Shown: positions 25,887 through 35,016 of the stretch, piece after piece
How positions within the stretch are numbered: position 1 is the stretch's first letter
How the letters are laid out: every line of letters starts with the position of its first letter
NCBI GenBank assembly: GCA_002294045.1
Contig: DBEP01000074.1
Coordinates: 1-64,000, forward strand
Direction of reading: 5' to 3'
From: Lachnoclostridium sp. UBA903
GTDB taxonomy: Bacteria > Bacillota > Clostridia > Lachnospirales > Lachnospiraceae
DNA length: 64,000 nt
Translations under genes and position numbers: made by a program
Notes under the pieces: model-generated
Told to the model about the DNA's origin: nothing
The model's input: only the letters and a program-made list of their open reading frames with translations
Database searches by the model: none

Positions 25887-25937
25887 CCGTATAAAATAAA
25901 ATTTAACTATTTTGAATTACAGCCCCAAATTTTTGAT

Positions 25938-26933
25938 TTAACTGAAATATAAAATTTTATTTTTGCCGAATCTTCTTTCTATTTCATCCCGAAACCAGAC
26001 TTCTCCTTCTTCCCTTAATTCCTGCTTGTAACTATATTTACCCAGGCCTCTTCCCTTCATTCTTTCCTGATCATATAAATCAATAGCTTCAGGAAATGCT
26101 TCCTCGTTTATCTTTCTGTGAATAAAGCTGTAAGTCATAAATATGATTTCAATGAACATCTGCTTCTTCATTTTCCGGCTCAGGCCTTCCTCCAACTGGT
26201 TTAACAGCTCCGTATAGAGGGCTTTCCAGTCCTCAGTCAATATAACGGGTGCAATCAGTATCCCCGTTTTGTAATCTGCTTCAACCATTTTATTAATGGC
26301 TTCCAGGCGGTGCTTCAGAGATGACGTACCGGCTTCGGCATTGCTTATTATATACTGGGGGTTAACGGACATCCTAAAAATTACTCTTCCCTGATGGGCA
26401 AGGGGAAGCAGGGGTTCCACCATACTGAATTTTGTGGGAAAAGTTAATTTACCCTTCTTACTTTTAGCAAAATTTTCAATGGTCCACGTAAGGTTATCCG
26501 TAATGGTATTCTCCAGTACCATGTCGCTGTTGCTGCCTATTTCAAAGGTCAGCTCCTTCTCGCTTTGTCCGGCTGTCCGGATTAAACGGTCCAGCATCTG
26601 TTCCCGGTTCACAAAAAGCCGGAGATAGGAACATTTATTATAATTGCAGACCAGGTAACAGTACAGGCACATGGCGGTACAGCCCGAAGAGGTGTAAGGT
26701 ACCAGATAATCGGATACCTTATGGTTTTCCTGATACTTATGTGTCTTACGGACACCGATTATCAGCAGCTGTTTCATACGGGCAAATTCTGAATTTTCTT
26801 TTTTTCTTAGTTCTTCTATATTATTATGGTTATCAATTGGATTCCACCGGATATCCCCAAACTGTTCCTTAAGCTGTTTGCCCAGGGCATAATTCAATAC
26901 TTCCGGTTCATAATATATTTTATCCGGGCGCAT
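25938..26933 (-). CDS. splB: Spore photoproduct lyase
   Basis: 331 residues. Radical SAM cluster motif C-X3-C-X2-C in SSGCTAMCLYCYL (about residue 84). SplB features include YLVPYTSSGC before it, FEIGSNSDMVLENT and FSMVEPLLPLAHQGRVIFRMSVNPQ. It reverses 5-thyminyl-5,6-dihydrothymine lesions in germinating spores. GAGGTAGAAT precedes the ATG. Single gene with its own terminator. Confidence 0.94.
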   Translation of the reverse strand: MRPDKIYYEPEVLNYALGKQLKEQFGDIRWNPIDNHNNIEELRKKENSEFARMKQLLIIGVRKTHKYQENHKVSDYLVPYTSSGCTAMCLYCYLVCNYNKCSYLRLFVNREQMLDRLIRTAGQSEKELTFEIGSNSDMVLENTITDNLTWTIENFAKSKKGKLTFPTKFSMVEPLLPLAHQGRVIFRMSVNPQYIISNAEAGTSSLKHRLEAINKMVEADYKTGILIAPVILTEDWKALYTELLNQLEEGLSRKMKKQMFIEIIFMTYSFIHRKINEEAFPEAIDLYDQERMKGRGLGKYSYKQELREEGEVWFRDEIERRFGKNKILYFS

Positions 26934-27092
26934 ATTCTACCTCATTAATCTGATTTATTACCAAAAAATTATCGGAAACATAATAATTATTTTTCGTTAA
27001 TCGTATAATTTTGCTGGCAATAATATTATGGATAAAATAGCTCAAATTTATGAAGCCCCATAAAACTTTTTAAAAAAGAACAAATATGGATT

Positions 27093-28826
27093 CTATTCCA
27101 TATATCCGCCTTTCATAGGGGATACGGCATGTTTTGCAAATATATTTAAAACACCGGATTTATACTTTTCCTCTTTTGGTCTCCATTCTTTTTTACGTTC
27201 TTTCAATATTTTATCGATTTCTTCCGGGGAACACCGCTTGCCGTTTATTCCTATAATCTGTAAAATACGGTTTTCGATATCAATTTCAATTAAATCGTTT
27301 TCCTTAACCAGACCAATGGGACCGCCCTCAGCTGCTTCCGGGGAAACATGGCCGATAGCAGGTCCTTTTGAGGCACCGGAAAAACGTCCGTCCGTAATCA
27401 GGGCAATGGATTTGCCCAGTTGGGGATCCGAGGAAATCGCTTCCGTTGTATAGAACATTTCCGGCATACCGCTGCCTTTTGGTCCCTCATAGCAGATAAG
27501 TACCGCATCTCCGGGCTTTATTTGTTTACTTATAATCGCTGCAATCGCGTCCTCTTCACACTCAAAAGGCCTTGCCCTTAAAACCGCCTTATGCATTTCC
27601 TTTGGTACTGCGGAATGCTTAACCACAGAACCTTCCGGAGCCAGATTGCCTTTTAGTATGGCTACCGTGCCATTGGTTCCGATGGGATTATCAAAGGGCC
27701 TGATAATATCTTCTTTCTTTCTCCCAACTTTATCCAGATATGAATCGCATTTATCATAATATCCGTTTTTCTTTAAATTCTCCAGATTTTCTCCCAGGGT
27801 TTTACCCGTTACCGTCATTACGTCCAGATGGAGCTTATCCTTGATTTCCTCCATAATTGCCGGAACTCCGCCGGCATAATAGAAATACTGGGCAGGCCAT
27901 ATACCTGCGGGGCGGATGTCTAACAGATAATGGGCGCCTCTGTGAAGGCGGTCAAAGCTTTCGCTGTCCAGCTTAAGGCCGAACTCCCTGGCAATAGCAG
28001 GCATATGAAGCAGGCAGTTGGTGGAACCGGATATGGCTGCATGTACCATTACCGCATTTTCAAAGGATTTCATCGTAACCATATCCCTTGGCTTCAATCC
28101 TGCCTCTGCCAGCCAGACTATCTGTTTTCCCGCTTCCTTTGCAAAAGAATTCAAATCCTCGCACATGGCAGGCATTAATGCGCTGCCCGGCAACATAAGT
28201 CCCAAAGCCTCCGCCATAATCTGCATACTGGATGCAGTTCCCATAAAGGAGCAGGCTCCGCAGGAAGGACAGGCATTATGCTTATAAAAAGTTAATTTCT
28301 CCTCCGTAATTTCACCCCTTTGATACATGGCACTATAGGCGCCGATTTGTTCCAGGGTAAGCAGGTCGGGGCCTGCATCCATAACTCCCCCGGTAATCAT
28401 AATGGAGGGAATATTAACACGGCCGATTCCCATTAAATGAGCCGGCACTCCTTTATCGCAGCTTGCCACAAATACTCCTCCGTCAAAGGGTGTTGCATTG
28501 GCATGGATTTCAATCATATTGGCTATGGTTTCCCTGGATACCAGAGAATAATTAATTCCGTCATGTCCCTGGGACATGCCGTCACAGATATCCGTAGTAA
28601 AATACCTTGCGGCTTTGGCACCCATTTCAGTGACCCCTTTTACCGCATTGTCTACAAACTTAAGTAAATGGGCACTTCCGGGATGGCTGTCCCCGAAAGT
28701 ACTCTCTATTATAATCTGCGGTTTGGATAAATCTTCCGTACTCCAGCCCATTCCTCTCCGCAAAGGGTCCAGCTCCGGTGCTATTTTTCTCAGCTTTTGA
28801 CTTGTTAGTTCTTCGTTTTTAATCAT
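27093..28826 (-). CDS. IlvD/Edd family dehydratase (dihydroxy-acid or sugar-acid dehydratase)
   Basis: 577 residues from ATG 28824-28826, with GGAGG before it; an in-frame TTG upstream overlaps that site. Cluster-ligand cysteines appear in VASCDKGVPAHLMG and NACPSCGACSFMGTASSMQ. Classical IlvD has CDK-X2-PG-X2-MA, whereas here it is CDKGVPAHLMGIGR, and the region after it (VNIPSIMITGG) is also atypical. So this may be a sugar-acid dehydratase rather than the branched-chain amino acid enzyme. No ilv genes are adjacent. The overall family is certain, the substrate is not. Confidence 0.85.
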   Translation of the reverse strand: MIKNEELTSQKLRKIAPELDPLRRGMGWSTEDLSKPQIIIESTFGDSHPGSAHLLKFVDNAVKGVTEMGAKAARYFTTDICDGMSQGHDGINYSLVSRETIANMIEIHANATPFDGGVFVASCDKGVPAHLMGIGRVNIPSIMITGGVMDAGPDLLTLEQIGAYSAMYQRGEITEEKLTFYKHNACPSCGACSFMGTASSMQIMAEALGLMLPGSALMPAMCEDLNSFAKEAGKQIVWLAEAGLKPRDMVTMKSFENAVMVHAAISGSTNCLLHMPAIAREFGLKLDSESFDRLHRGAHYLLDIRPAGIWPAQYFYYAGGVPAIMEEIKDKLHLDVMTVTGKTLGENLENLKKNGYYDKCDSYLDKVGRKKEDIIRPFDNPIGTNGTVAILKGNLAPEGSVVKHSAVPKEMHKAVLRARPFECEEDAIAAIISKQIKPGDAVLICYEGPKGSGMPEMFYTTEAISSDPQLGKSIALITDGRFSGASKGPAIGHVSPEAAEGGPIGLVKENDLIEIDIENRILQIIGINGKRCSPEEIDKILKERKKEWRPKEEKYKSGVLNIFAKHAVSPMKGGYME

Positions 28827-28891
28827 AATGCTTTTTTCCTCCGGCAAATGTTCTCATGATGTTTATATTTTTTGTAACTCGGCTGATATTT

Positions 28892-28919
28892 ATTATAACA
28901 GACCGAACCAGGAAAACAA
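28892..28919 (-). promoter_or_regulatory. Promoter of the IlvD/Edd dehydratase gene
   Basis: TTGTTT (28914-28919), 16-bp spacer, TATAAT (28892-28897) on the minus strand. Confidence 0.6.
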
Positions 28920-28944
28920 AACTTTTTATCCGGAAAAATAAAAT

Positions 28945-29022
28945 TGATTGTTACAGTTCATCCTATGGTACCGCGAGGTGTTTTTTAGTGAGCGTAGCGA
29001 AGTGAAAGTTACAGAAAACCCG
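28945..29022 (+). repeat. R3 repeat, copy 1 (in the 352-bp gap 28827-29178)
   Basis: Starts TGATTGTTACAGTTCA and includes ATGGTACCGCGAGGTGTTTT, AGCGTAGCGAAG and ACAGAAAACCCG. It matches the complement of 56770-56846 over about 77 bp with roughly ten differences. The rest of the gap up to 29178 shows nothing I can name. Confidence 0.82.
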
Positions 29023-29178
29023 TCACAATACCATACCGTATTCCCTTTACACCCGTTAAAACTGCATGCTTAAGGTTCCGGTCAACAGACCTGTTTTCTT
29101 ACTATATATAATCCGTTTACGAACCATTTTATTGTATAATCATATTATAAAATTAAAATACCATACCCGGGGATAATA

Positions 29179-30462
29179 ATGATTATTTATGTTGTACAGC
29201 CAGGAGATTCCGTTTATTCAATTGCAGAATTTTACGGCATATCTCCTGCCAAATTAATACAGGACAATGGATTGGAAGACTTGGAAAACTTAGTTGCAGG
29301 GCAAGCCCTGCTGATTGTATATCCTGAACAGACCTATGTTGTCCAGGATGGAGATACGGTAGCAGGTATTGCCGATGCCTACGGCATTACTCCGATACAA
29401 TTGCTTAGAAATAACCCAAATCTTTCAGACACGGAATACCTTTATCCGGGAGAGACCTTGGTTATCAGCTATGGTGAAAAAATCGGGGAAATCGCTACCA
29501 ACGGTTTTGCCTATCCGTTTATTGACAGAGATGTGCTAAGAAGAACCCTGCCTTATCTGACTTATCTTACCATATTCAGCTATGTAGCAACGGAAGAAGG
29601 GGACCTTATAAATATCGATGACGATGAAGTTATCCAATTGGCAAAAAATTACGGGGTTGCACCAGTTATGCTGATATCCACAATATCTTACCAGAACTCA
29701 GTCAGTATAGACGTTGCTTACAGCATTTTAAATAACCCGGCTGTACAGGAGCGGATGATTGACAACATACTTGATACCTTAAATGCAAAAGGATATTATG
29801 CCGTTAATATGTACATCCAATATATCAGTCCGGAAAACCGGGATCTTGTTGAAGATTATATTGCAAATTTAACAAACCGTTTAAACAGCGAAGGCTATCC
29901 GGTCATTGTTACATTAACACCAACCACCTTTACCGGTGACATTTTAAATATTGACTATACTGTTATCGGCCAAACGGCAAACAGTATACTGCTTTTGTCT
30001 TATGAATGGGGCTTCACTTACGGCCCTCCTGCCTCTGTAATTCCCCTTGGTACGGTGAGGGAACTGCTCGATTATGCCATAACTCAGGTTGTACCGGATA
30101 AACTACATATGGGTATTCCGATTATCGGTTATGATTGGCAGCTGCCATATATTCCGGGTACTTCAAGGGCGAATTCCCTCAGTACCAATGCGGCCATCCA
30201 ATTAGCCAATGATGTGGGTGCGGTCATTCAGTATGACGAGACTATTCAGGCTCCGTTTTATTATTACATTGGTTATGAAAATGGGAATCCGGCCGTTCAT
30301 GTAGTATGGTTTAAAGATGTAAGGAGAATTGAGGCACTGTTAAATTTAGTTCCGGAATATGGGCTGCAGGGTGTTGCCATATGGAATATAATGCAGTTTT
30401 ATCCTCAATTATGGTTATTAATTAACAGCCAATATGATATAGTGACCGTTTTAGATGATTAA
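29179..30462 (+). CDS. LysM-GH18 spore-type protein (YaaH/SleL family) with degenerate active site
   Basis: 427 residues without a signal peptide, as in YaaH/SleL. Two LysM domains (about 2-48 and 52-97) start YVVQPGDSVYSIAEFYGI and YVVQDGDTVAGIADAYGI. The GH18 barrel (about 108-425) contains LTIFSYVATEEGDL and ends GLQGVAIWNIMQFYPQLW. In active SleL the beta-4 strand reads like GVNIDFE, with the catalytic Glu. Here the matching segment (about 211-218) is AVNMYIQY, followed by the conserved PENRDL, so the Glu is replaced by Gln and the Asp is lost. It probably binds spore peptidoglycan without cleaving it. Confidence 0.88.
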   Translation: MIIYVVQPGDSVYSIAEFYGISPAKLIQDNGLEDLENLVAGQALLIVYPEQTYVVQDGDTVAGIADAYGITPIQLLRNNPNLSDTEYLYPGETLVISYGEKIGEIATNGFAYPFIDRDVLRRTLPYLTYLTIFSYVATEEGDLINIDDDEVIQLAKNYGVAPVMLISTISYQNSVSIDVAYSILNNPAVQERMIDNILDTLNAKGYYAVNMYIQYISPENRDLVEDYIANLTNRLNSEGYPVIVTLTPTTFTGDILNIDYTVIGQTANSILLLSYEWGFTYGPPASVIPLGTVRELLDYAITQVVPDKLHMGIPIIGYDWQLPYIPGTSRANSLSTNAAIQLANDVGAVIQYDETIQAPFYYYIGYENGNPAVHVVWFKDVRRIEALLNLVPEYGLQGVAIWNIMQFYPQLWLLINSQYDIVTVLDD

Positions 30463-30517
30463 AAGGCCCGGATAATTAAGTCTATGTTATACCAATAAGC
30501 ACATTATCGCTAAACTT

Positions 30518-30736
30518 CTAAATTAATGCAATACTATTATCCTCATTCGGGTTGACTCCAATATAATCCGGTTTATCTAATACATCTGAAATCTTGTCCA
30601 AATATTTAAGACATTTAAAGTGTTTTCTTTTTATCATATGCGCAGATAACCCTTTTGATTGATAAATCATTCCTATCGGTAAATTTATGCTTAATAATTT
30701 ATATAAAGAATAGTTAAACCTTTTATCGGAATGCAT
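30518..30736 (-). pseudogene. Possible remnant of a PBECR-type nuclease-domain protein
   Basis: A 72-codon frame. Its sequence MIYQSKGLSAHMIKRKHFKCLKYLDKISDVLDKPDYIGVNPNE resembles the start of the phage Barnase-EndoU-ColicinE5/D-RelE-like (PBECR) nuclease domain. Such domains normally continue for another 50-60 residues with the catalytic strands; here the frame ends shortly after NPNE. No clear ribosome site precedes the ATG. I read it as a truncated gene, but a stand-alone small protein cannot be excluded. Family recognition is from memory and moderate. Confidence 0.45.
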
Positions 30737-30832
30737 TGCAATTGAAGTTTTTTATTCTGTATATTTTTTATTACAAATCATTAGCTTATTTTGTAATGTC
30801 CTATGGCATAAAGCTTTTTATACTGAAAGCAT

Positions 30833-30862
30833 AAAAAAAGCTGCCTGCCATAAGCAGATAGC
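30833..30862 (-). terminator. Minus-strand intrinsic terminator (in the non-coding stretch 30737-31068)
   Basis: GCTATCTGC pairs with GCAGGCAGC around TTATG, followed by seven T on the minus strand. It lies about 100 bp upstream of the nuclease remnant, with no intact minus-strand gene before it, so it may once have been an attenuator or ended a lost gene. Confidence 0.6.
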
Positions 30863-31068
30863 ACACGATATGTAAATTCTTAAATTTATCCATACTTCAG
30901 TATCCATATTAACACATCTTAAAAATAAAGTCTAGTAATATTTTTTTTATTCTATATAATAGACTTTGCAACTGATAAACAGTGGATAACGGCAGTTAAA
31001 ACCGACTATATGCAGATAGATTTTGCACGATAGCGAAGTTAATGTGTCGAAAAAAGGAGGTTACCAAT

Positions 31069-33138
31069 ATGACAAACCAGACAGAGCGTCTTTTGGAAGA
31101 GCAATATTTGAATATTTGCATCAGTATCATTAAAAAAAATATTGATGCGTATATGAAAGAAATTGAAATTATGAGTGCAGACATTGAAGATATGTATGAT
31201 CGATATCGGCATGATGATCCGGAAATATTTACAGAATTGTCAAACACAATCACTATGAATGAAAATATGAAAACAGCACTTCGTAAGAATCAACGAGCTT
31301 TGAAGAAACCATATTTTGGGCGTATCGACATTAAAGACCATGGCCGGAAAGAAGAGACATTCTATATAGGAAAGGGAGGAGTTATGAAGGACACCACCAC
31401 AATCATGGTTGTCGATTGGCGAGCTCCCTTAGCCAATGTTTATTATGAAAATGGACTCGGTGAATGCTCCTATATAGCGCCGGACAAAATAAAGATTACC
31501 ATTGATTTAAAAAAGAAACGGACCTTTGAAATTGATGGAGAGAAACTAATTGATTACTTTGATTCCGAAGTGGTGACCAATGATGATCTGCTGACCAAAT
31601 ATTTAGCTAAGAATAAAGAAGCTGTTCTAGGTGAAATCATTGCAACAATACAAAAGGAACAGAATGATATTATACGAAAATCTCCCTATCGCAATATGAT
31701 TGTACAGGGAGTTGCAGGCAGCGGGAAAACCACCGTAGCAATGCACCGAATCTCCTATATCCTATATAACTATGCAGAGGATTTTAAACCAGAAGACTTT
31801 TATATCATTGGAAGTAATCGTATTTTGTTAAACTATATTACTGGTGTGTTACCTGATTTGGATGTACATGGTGTGAAGCAAATGACCATGGAGCAGCTCT
31901 TTATCCGTTTGCTTTATGAAGATTGGAACGAAAAAAAATACAAAGTGATTCCATGTGATAAGCAAAACTATCGTAAAGGAACTTATGATTGGTTTCATGC
32001 ATTAGAAGAATTTTGCCGTAAGTTAGAAGCTAAAGTGATACCACAGGAGGATATTTATTTAAATGACAAGCTTCTTTATTCCTCTGAACAGATTAAAGGA
32101 TATATTGAGGAAGGGAAAAGATTATCGATACAATCAAAAATTGACGGCTTAAATCAACGTGCGTTAAACAAGCTTAAGAATGAGATTACAGGCAGAGAGA
32201 TTAGTTATACTCCGGAGATGAAAAAACAGTTAGTGAAAGATTATACGAAACGGTTTGGAGAAAAGAAGTGGAAGGGCTCCATATATGATTTATATAGTGA
32301 GTTTCTGACAAAGCAAAAAGAAATATGGCATGATGATATTGCAATACAAGAAATTAATGTTTCCAGGAATGAATTTGATGTATATGATTTAGCTGCCCTG
32401 GCATATTTGTATAAACGTGTGAAGGAAACAGACCCTATTCGTGAAGCACACCACAGCGTAGTGGATGAAGCACAGGATTTTGGTATGATGGCATATTCGG
32501 TTTTACATTATTGTATTCCAAGTTGTTCTTTTACTATTATGGGGGATGTATCCCAGAATATTCACTTTGGATACGGGCTCCATGACTGGGAAGAATTAAA
32601 GGACTTAATTTTAACAGACCGCTTTGACAACTTCGCTATATTATCAAAAAGTTATAGAAATACCGTAGAAATATCTAATTTTGCACAGAAAATTTTACAG
32701 AATGGCTCATTTTCCAGTTATCCAATTGAGCCCATTATACGACATGGAAATGAAGTATCTGTAACTAAGTGCCGTGATGAGAAAGATATGTTAAACCAAT
32801 CTGCCCGGATTATTCAGAAGTGGCAGCAGGAGGGATATGATACCATTGCGGTAATATGCAGAAATGCTACGGAAGCAGAGTTTGTAGCTGAAAATCTTGG
32901 TAAGCGTATTGTCATCGAGGAAAGCAACCTGGATAAAGCCGAATTTAAAAAAGGAATTATGGTGCTTCCGGTAGAGTACACAAAGGGGCTGGAATTTGAT
33001 ACGGTTCTCATTTATAATCCAACCAGTAGCAACTATCCGGAAGATGATGGCCACGCTAAGCTTTTGTATGTAGCAGCAACTCGTGCTTTACATGAACTAA
33101 CTGTACTTCATGTTGGGGATGTAACGAAATTATTATAA
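31069..33138 (+). CDS. HelD-like superfamily I helicase / RNA polymerase recycling factor
   Basis: About 689 residues from ATG 31069, behind AAAAGGAGG; the longer frame is rejected. The N-terminal helical region (1-110) is coiled-coil-like, as in HelD, whose N-terminal arm enters the RNA polymerase channel. Then come DWRAPLANVYYE, Walker A GVAGSGKTTVAMHRISYIL, Walker B-like HSVVDEAQDFG, motif III GDVSQNI, SYRNTVEI and the C-terminal ATRALHELTVLHVGD. HelD removes stalled RNA polymerase; UvrD-type repair is a less likely alternative. It stands alone beside a nuclease remnant. Confidence 0.87.
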   Translation: MTNQTERLLEEQYLNICISIIKKNIDAYMKEIEIMSADIEDMYDRYRHDDPEIFTELSNTITMNENMKTALRKNQRALKKPYFGRIDIKDHGRKEETFYIGKGGVMKDTTTIMVVDWRAPLANVYYENGLGECSYIAPDKIKITIDLKKKRTFEIDGEKLIDYFDSEVVTNDDLLTKYLAKNKEAVLGEIIATIQKEQNDIIRKSPYRNMIVQGVAGSGKTTVAMHRISYILYNYAEDFKPEDFYIIGSNRILLNYITGVLPDLDVHGVKQMTMEQLFIRLLYEDWNEKKYKVIPCDKQNYRKGTYDWFHALEEFCRKLEAKVIPQEDIYLNDKLLYSSEQIKGYIEEGKRLSIQSKIDGLNQRALNKLKNEITGREISYTPEMKKQLVKDYTKRFGEKKWKGSIYDLYSEFLTKQKEIWHDDIAIQEINVSRNEFDVYDLAALAYLYKRVKETDPIREAHHSVVDEAQDFGMMAYSVLHYCIPSCSFTIMGDVSQNIHFGYGLHDWEELKDLILTDRFDNFAILSKSYRNTVEISNFAQKILQNGSFSSYPIEPIIRHGNEVSVTKCRDEKDMLNQSARIIQKWQQEGYDTIAVICRNATEAEFVAENLGKRIVIEESNLDKAEFKKGIMVLPVEYTKGLEFDTVLIYNPTSSNYPEDDGHAKLLYVAATRALHELTVLHVGDVTKLL

Positions 33139-33362
33139 AAAAAATATAATAAATGTGAAGAGTCATTACAGAATTATAACTGAGAATGACTCTTTACTTA
33201 TGTAAAAGAATAACAATTTCTATTTATTTTATAGTGCTCATTTGGGCGACCAAATAACTTCTATTTAAAACCCGAATAACCCTTTTATTTCCACTTGCTT
33301 TTTTACACGCAAAAAAGCCCCTACCCAGCAGCTCTTTCGTCTGCCAAACAAGGACTTTACAG

Positions 33363-33435
33363 TGCGCCTCCAGGGGCTCGAACCCTGGACACCCTGATTA
33401 AGAGTCAGGTGCTCTACCAACTGAGCTAGAAGCGC
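33363..33435 (-). tRNA. tRNA-Lys (anticodon CTT)
   Basis: On the minus strand the acceptor GCGCTTC pairs with GAGGCGC. The D-arm holds AGCTCAGTTGGTAGAGC, the anticodon loop is CTCTTAA in a CTGA/TCAG stem, and the T-arm is CAGGGTTCGAGCCCCTG. Discriminator A; CCA is not encoded. About 73 nt. A G-rich hairpin followed by TTTTTT at about 33309-33352 is the likely terminator. Confidence 0.96.
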
Positions 33436-33579
33436 TTATATTACCTTTTGAACGCAAAAATCATTATACTTGATAGTTTTACAAATTGCAAGTATATTTT
33501 TATTTTTTTTAAGTTTTTCTTAAGTTTTTTTAAGTTTTCAATAAAATACGATTTAAATATCCAAAGTATCATTTTTCTC

Positions 33580-33683
33580 GGGGCTGTTCTTGAGCCGTTC
33601 GCGCATACTTTCACAAAATATCTGCGAAATATAAATCATATTCTCCCACAAGTTTGTTTTATTTTAAATTTTGTAACAGCCCC
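33580..33683 (+). repeat. R2 MITE-like element, copy 2 (internally deleted)
   Basis: About 104 bp with ends GGGGCTGTT and AACAGCCCC. Its body (TGAGCCGTTCG through ATCTGCGAAATATAAAT) matches the right half of the copy at 56865-57071, so most of the left arm has been lost. It lies between tRNA-Lys and the small gene at 33754. The remainder of 33436-33753 is AT-rich and empty. Confidence 0.8.
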
Positions 33684-33753
33684 GTTTAAATGGTTACTTG
33701 TTATAGCAGATTCCGTTTTTCAATTACTTTTGATTTCGTTTTAACCCTACCGG

Positions 33754-33894
33754 TCAGCTTTTCGGCTTTTGTTTGCCTTTGCAGATTAATGCCGCAACTT
33801 CATCCCAGGAACGTTTTATACGAATAGCCTTTTTATTTAATTCCAAGTTACCGCCTAAAACCTTTGAAATCTGCAGCTTGAACGATTTTTTCAT
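33754..33894 (-). CDS. Small protein (46 aa), unrecognised
   Basis: ATG at 33892-33894, 5 nt behind AGGAGA, TGA at 33754-33756. The product is basic: it starts MKKSFKLQISKVLGGNLELN, contains one Trp (RSWDEVAALI) and ends KGKQKPKS. It follows trmB by 63 bp on the same strand and is probably cotranscribed. No membrane segment or known motif. The good ribosome site and compact codon use argue for a real gene; the function is unknown. Confidence 0.6.
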   Translation of the reverse strand: MKKSFKLQISKVLGGNLELNKKAIRIKRSWDEVAALICKGKQKPKS

Positions 33895-33957
33895 ACCTAT
33901 CTCCTGATTTTATCTGATCTTAATATAGCTTATTAACCTGGCCGGCAGAATATCCCT

Positions 33958-34605
33958 TTATTTTCGGCATTTACGGCAGGTTTCCAGCCTGTGGATGGAA
34001 TTGCCCATAGTTGAAAATTTTTCTTCATATTCCGTCATAATATTACCGGCGGCATATTCACTATGGTGTAAATCATAGGTGTAATTACGAAGGTTCCAGC
34101 CTGATATCTCCACCTGTTCCAGGGAAAATTCAAACAAAGCCCTGTTATCTGTCTTAAAAATAACTTCACCGTCCGCTGTCAGGAATTTATCATATCTGGA
34201 TAAAAACTCCACGGATGTCAGTCTTCTTTTAGCATGACGGTCTTTGGGCCATGGATCGGAGAAATTTAAGTAAATTCTTGCTATTTCATTTTCATCAAAA
34301 ATATCATTAATATATTCCGCATCAAAACGTATCAGGCATAAATTCCCCATATCCAGCTCCTTTCTCTTCTCTACGGCACGAATCAGTACGCTGGAATATT
34401 TTTCAATACCTATATAATTAATATCCGGATTCTCCGAAGCAAGCCGAATTAAAAATTTTCCTTTCCCCATACCAATCTCAATATGTATGGGATTGTCATT
34501 TCCAAAATATTCATTCCACTTTCCTTTAAATTTCTCAGGAGCATGTACTACAAAATCATTAGCAGCAATTGCTTCCCTGGAGCCGGTAACATTCCTTAAC
34601 CTCAT
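33958..34605 (-). CDS. trmB: tRNA (guanine-46-N7)-methyltransferase
   Basis: 215 residues from ATG 34603-34605; another ATG 12 bp upstream is possible. SAM motif HIEIGMGKGKFLIRLA, then YIGIEKYSSVLIRAVEK, RFDAEYINDIF, the catalytic NFSDPWPKDRHAKRRL and the C-terminal TEYEEKFSTMGNSIHRLE. It modifies G46 of tRNA variable loops. Single gene with a small gene downstream and a promoter at 34699-34726. Confidence 0.95.
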   Translation of the reverse strand: MRLRNVTGSREAIAANDFVVHAPEKFKGKWNEYFGNDNPIHIEIGMGKGKFLIRLASENPDINYIGIEKYSSVLIRAVEKRKELDMGNLCLIRFDAEYINDIFDENEIARIYLNFSDPWPKDRHAKRRLTSVEFLSRYDKFLTADGEVIFKTDNRALFEFSLEQVEISGWNLRNYTYDLHHSEYAAGNIMTEYEEKFSTMGNSIHRLETCRKCRK

Positions 34606-34698
34606 ATAAATACCCATGCCTTTCTATCTGCTGTCCCTTTTAACCAGGATTTGCAGCAAATATCTTATTCCGGAAGATACGCCCGTTTATCGTTTTAC

Positions 34699-34726
34699 AT
34701 TATAACACAGCGTATAATAAAAACAA
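34699..34726 (-). promoter_or_regulatory. Promoter of trmB (in the 411-bp gap 34606-35016)
   Basis: Minus strand TTGTTT (34721-34726), 16-bp spacer, TATAAT (34699-34704). The plus-strand promoter of the V-ATPase operon should also lie in this gap. Candidates such as TATAAT near 34808 have weak -35 boxes, so I do not call it. Confidence 0.6.
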
Positions 34727-35016
34727 TTATTTTTTAATCTGCTTCTTCTTTTTAACTGATATTTCTTTTTATCCTGCTATCTGTTTTATTATTCTTTGTA
34801 TGCATTGTATAATATCATATCATTAATGATTATTTTTCGTGCATTTTCACTATGGCAATTATAAATATTTGTAGTATTATATATACTAGTGTATTGTAAC
34901 TTTTATATAAAATGTTTACTTTTGTTTTGTCATGCAATTACAAACCGGGGGCGTTGCAGAATAGCTTTCCGGCCTAATGCGTAAACTTGTACCAAAGTAT
35001 ACAGACGGGAGGTAAG

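Noticed and set aside
28960..28985. T-box-like sequence TGGTACCGCG inside R3
   Set aside because: Ten of the 14 T-box bases match, but the AGGG lead is absent. There is no Stem I, specifier loop or terminator, and neither copy precedes an aminoacyl-tRNA or amino acid gene. The match is most likely chance.
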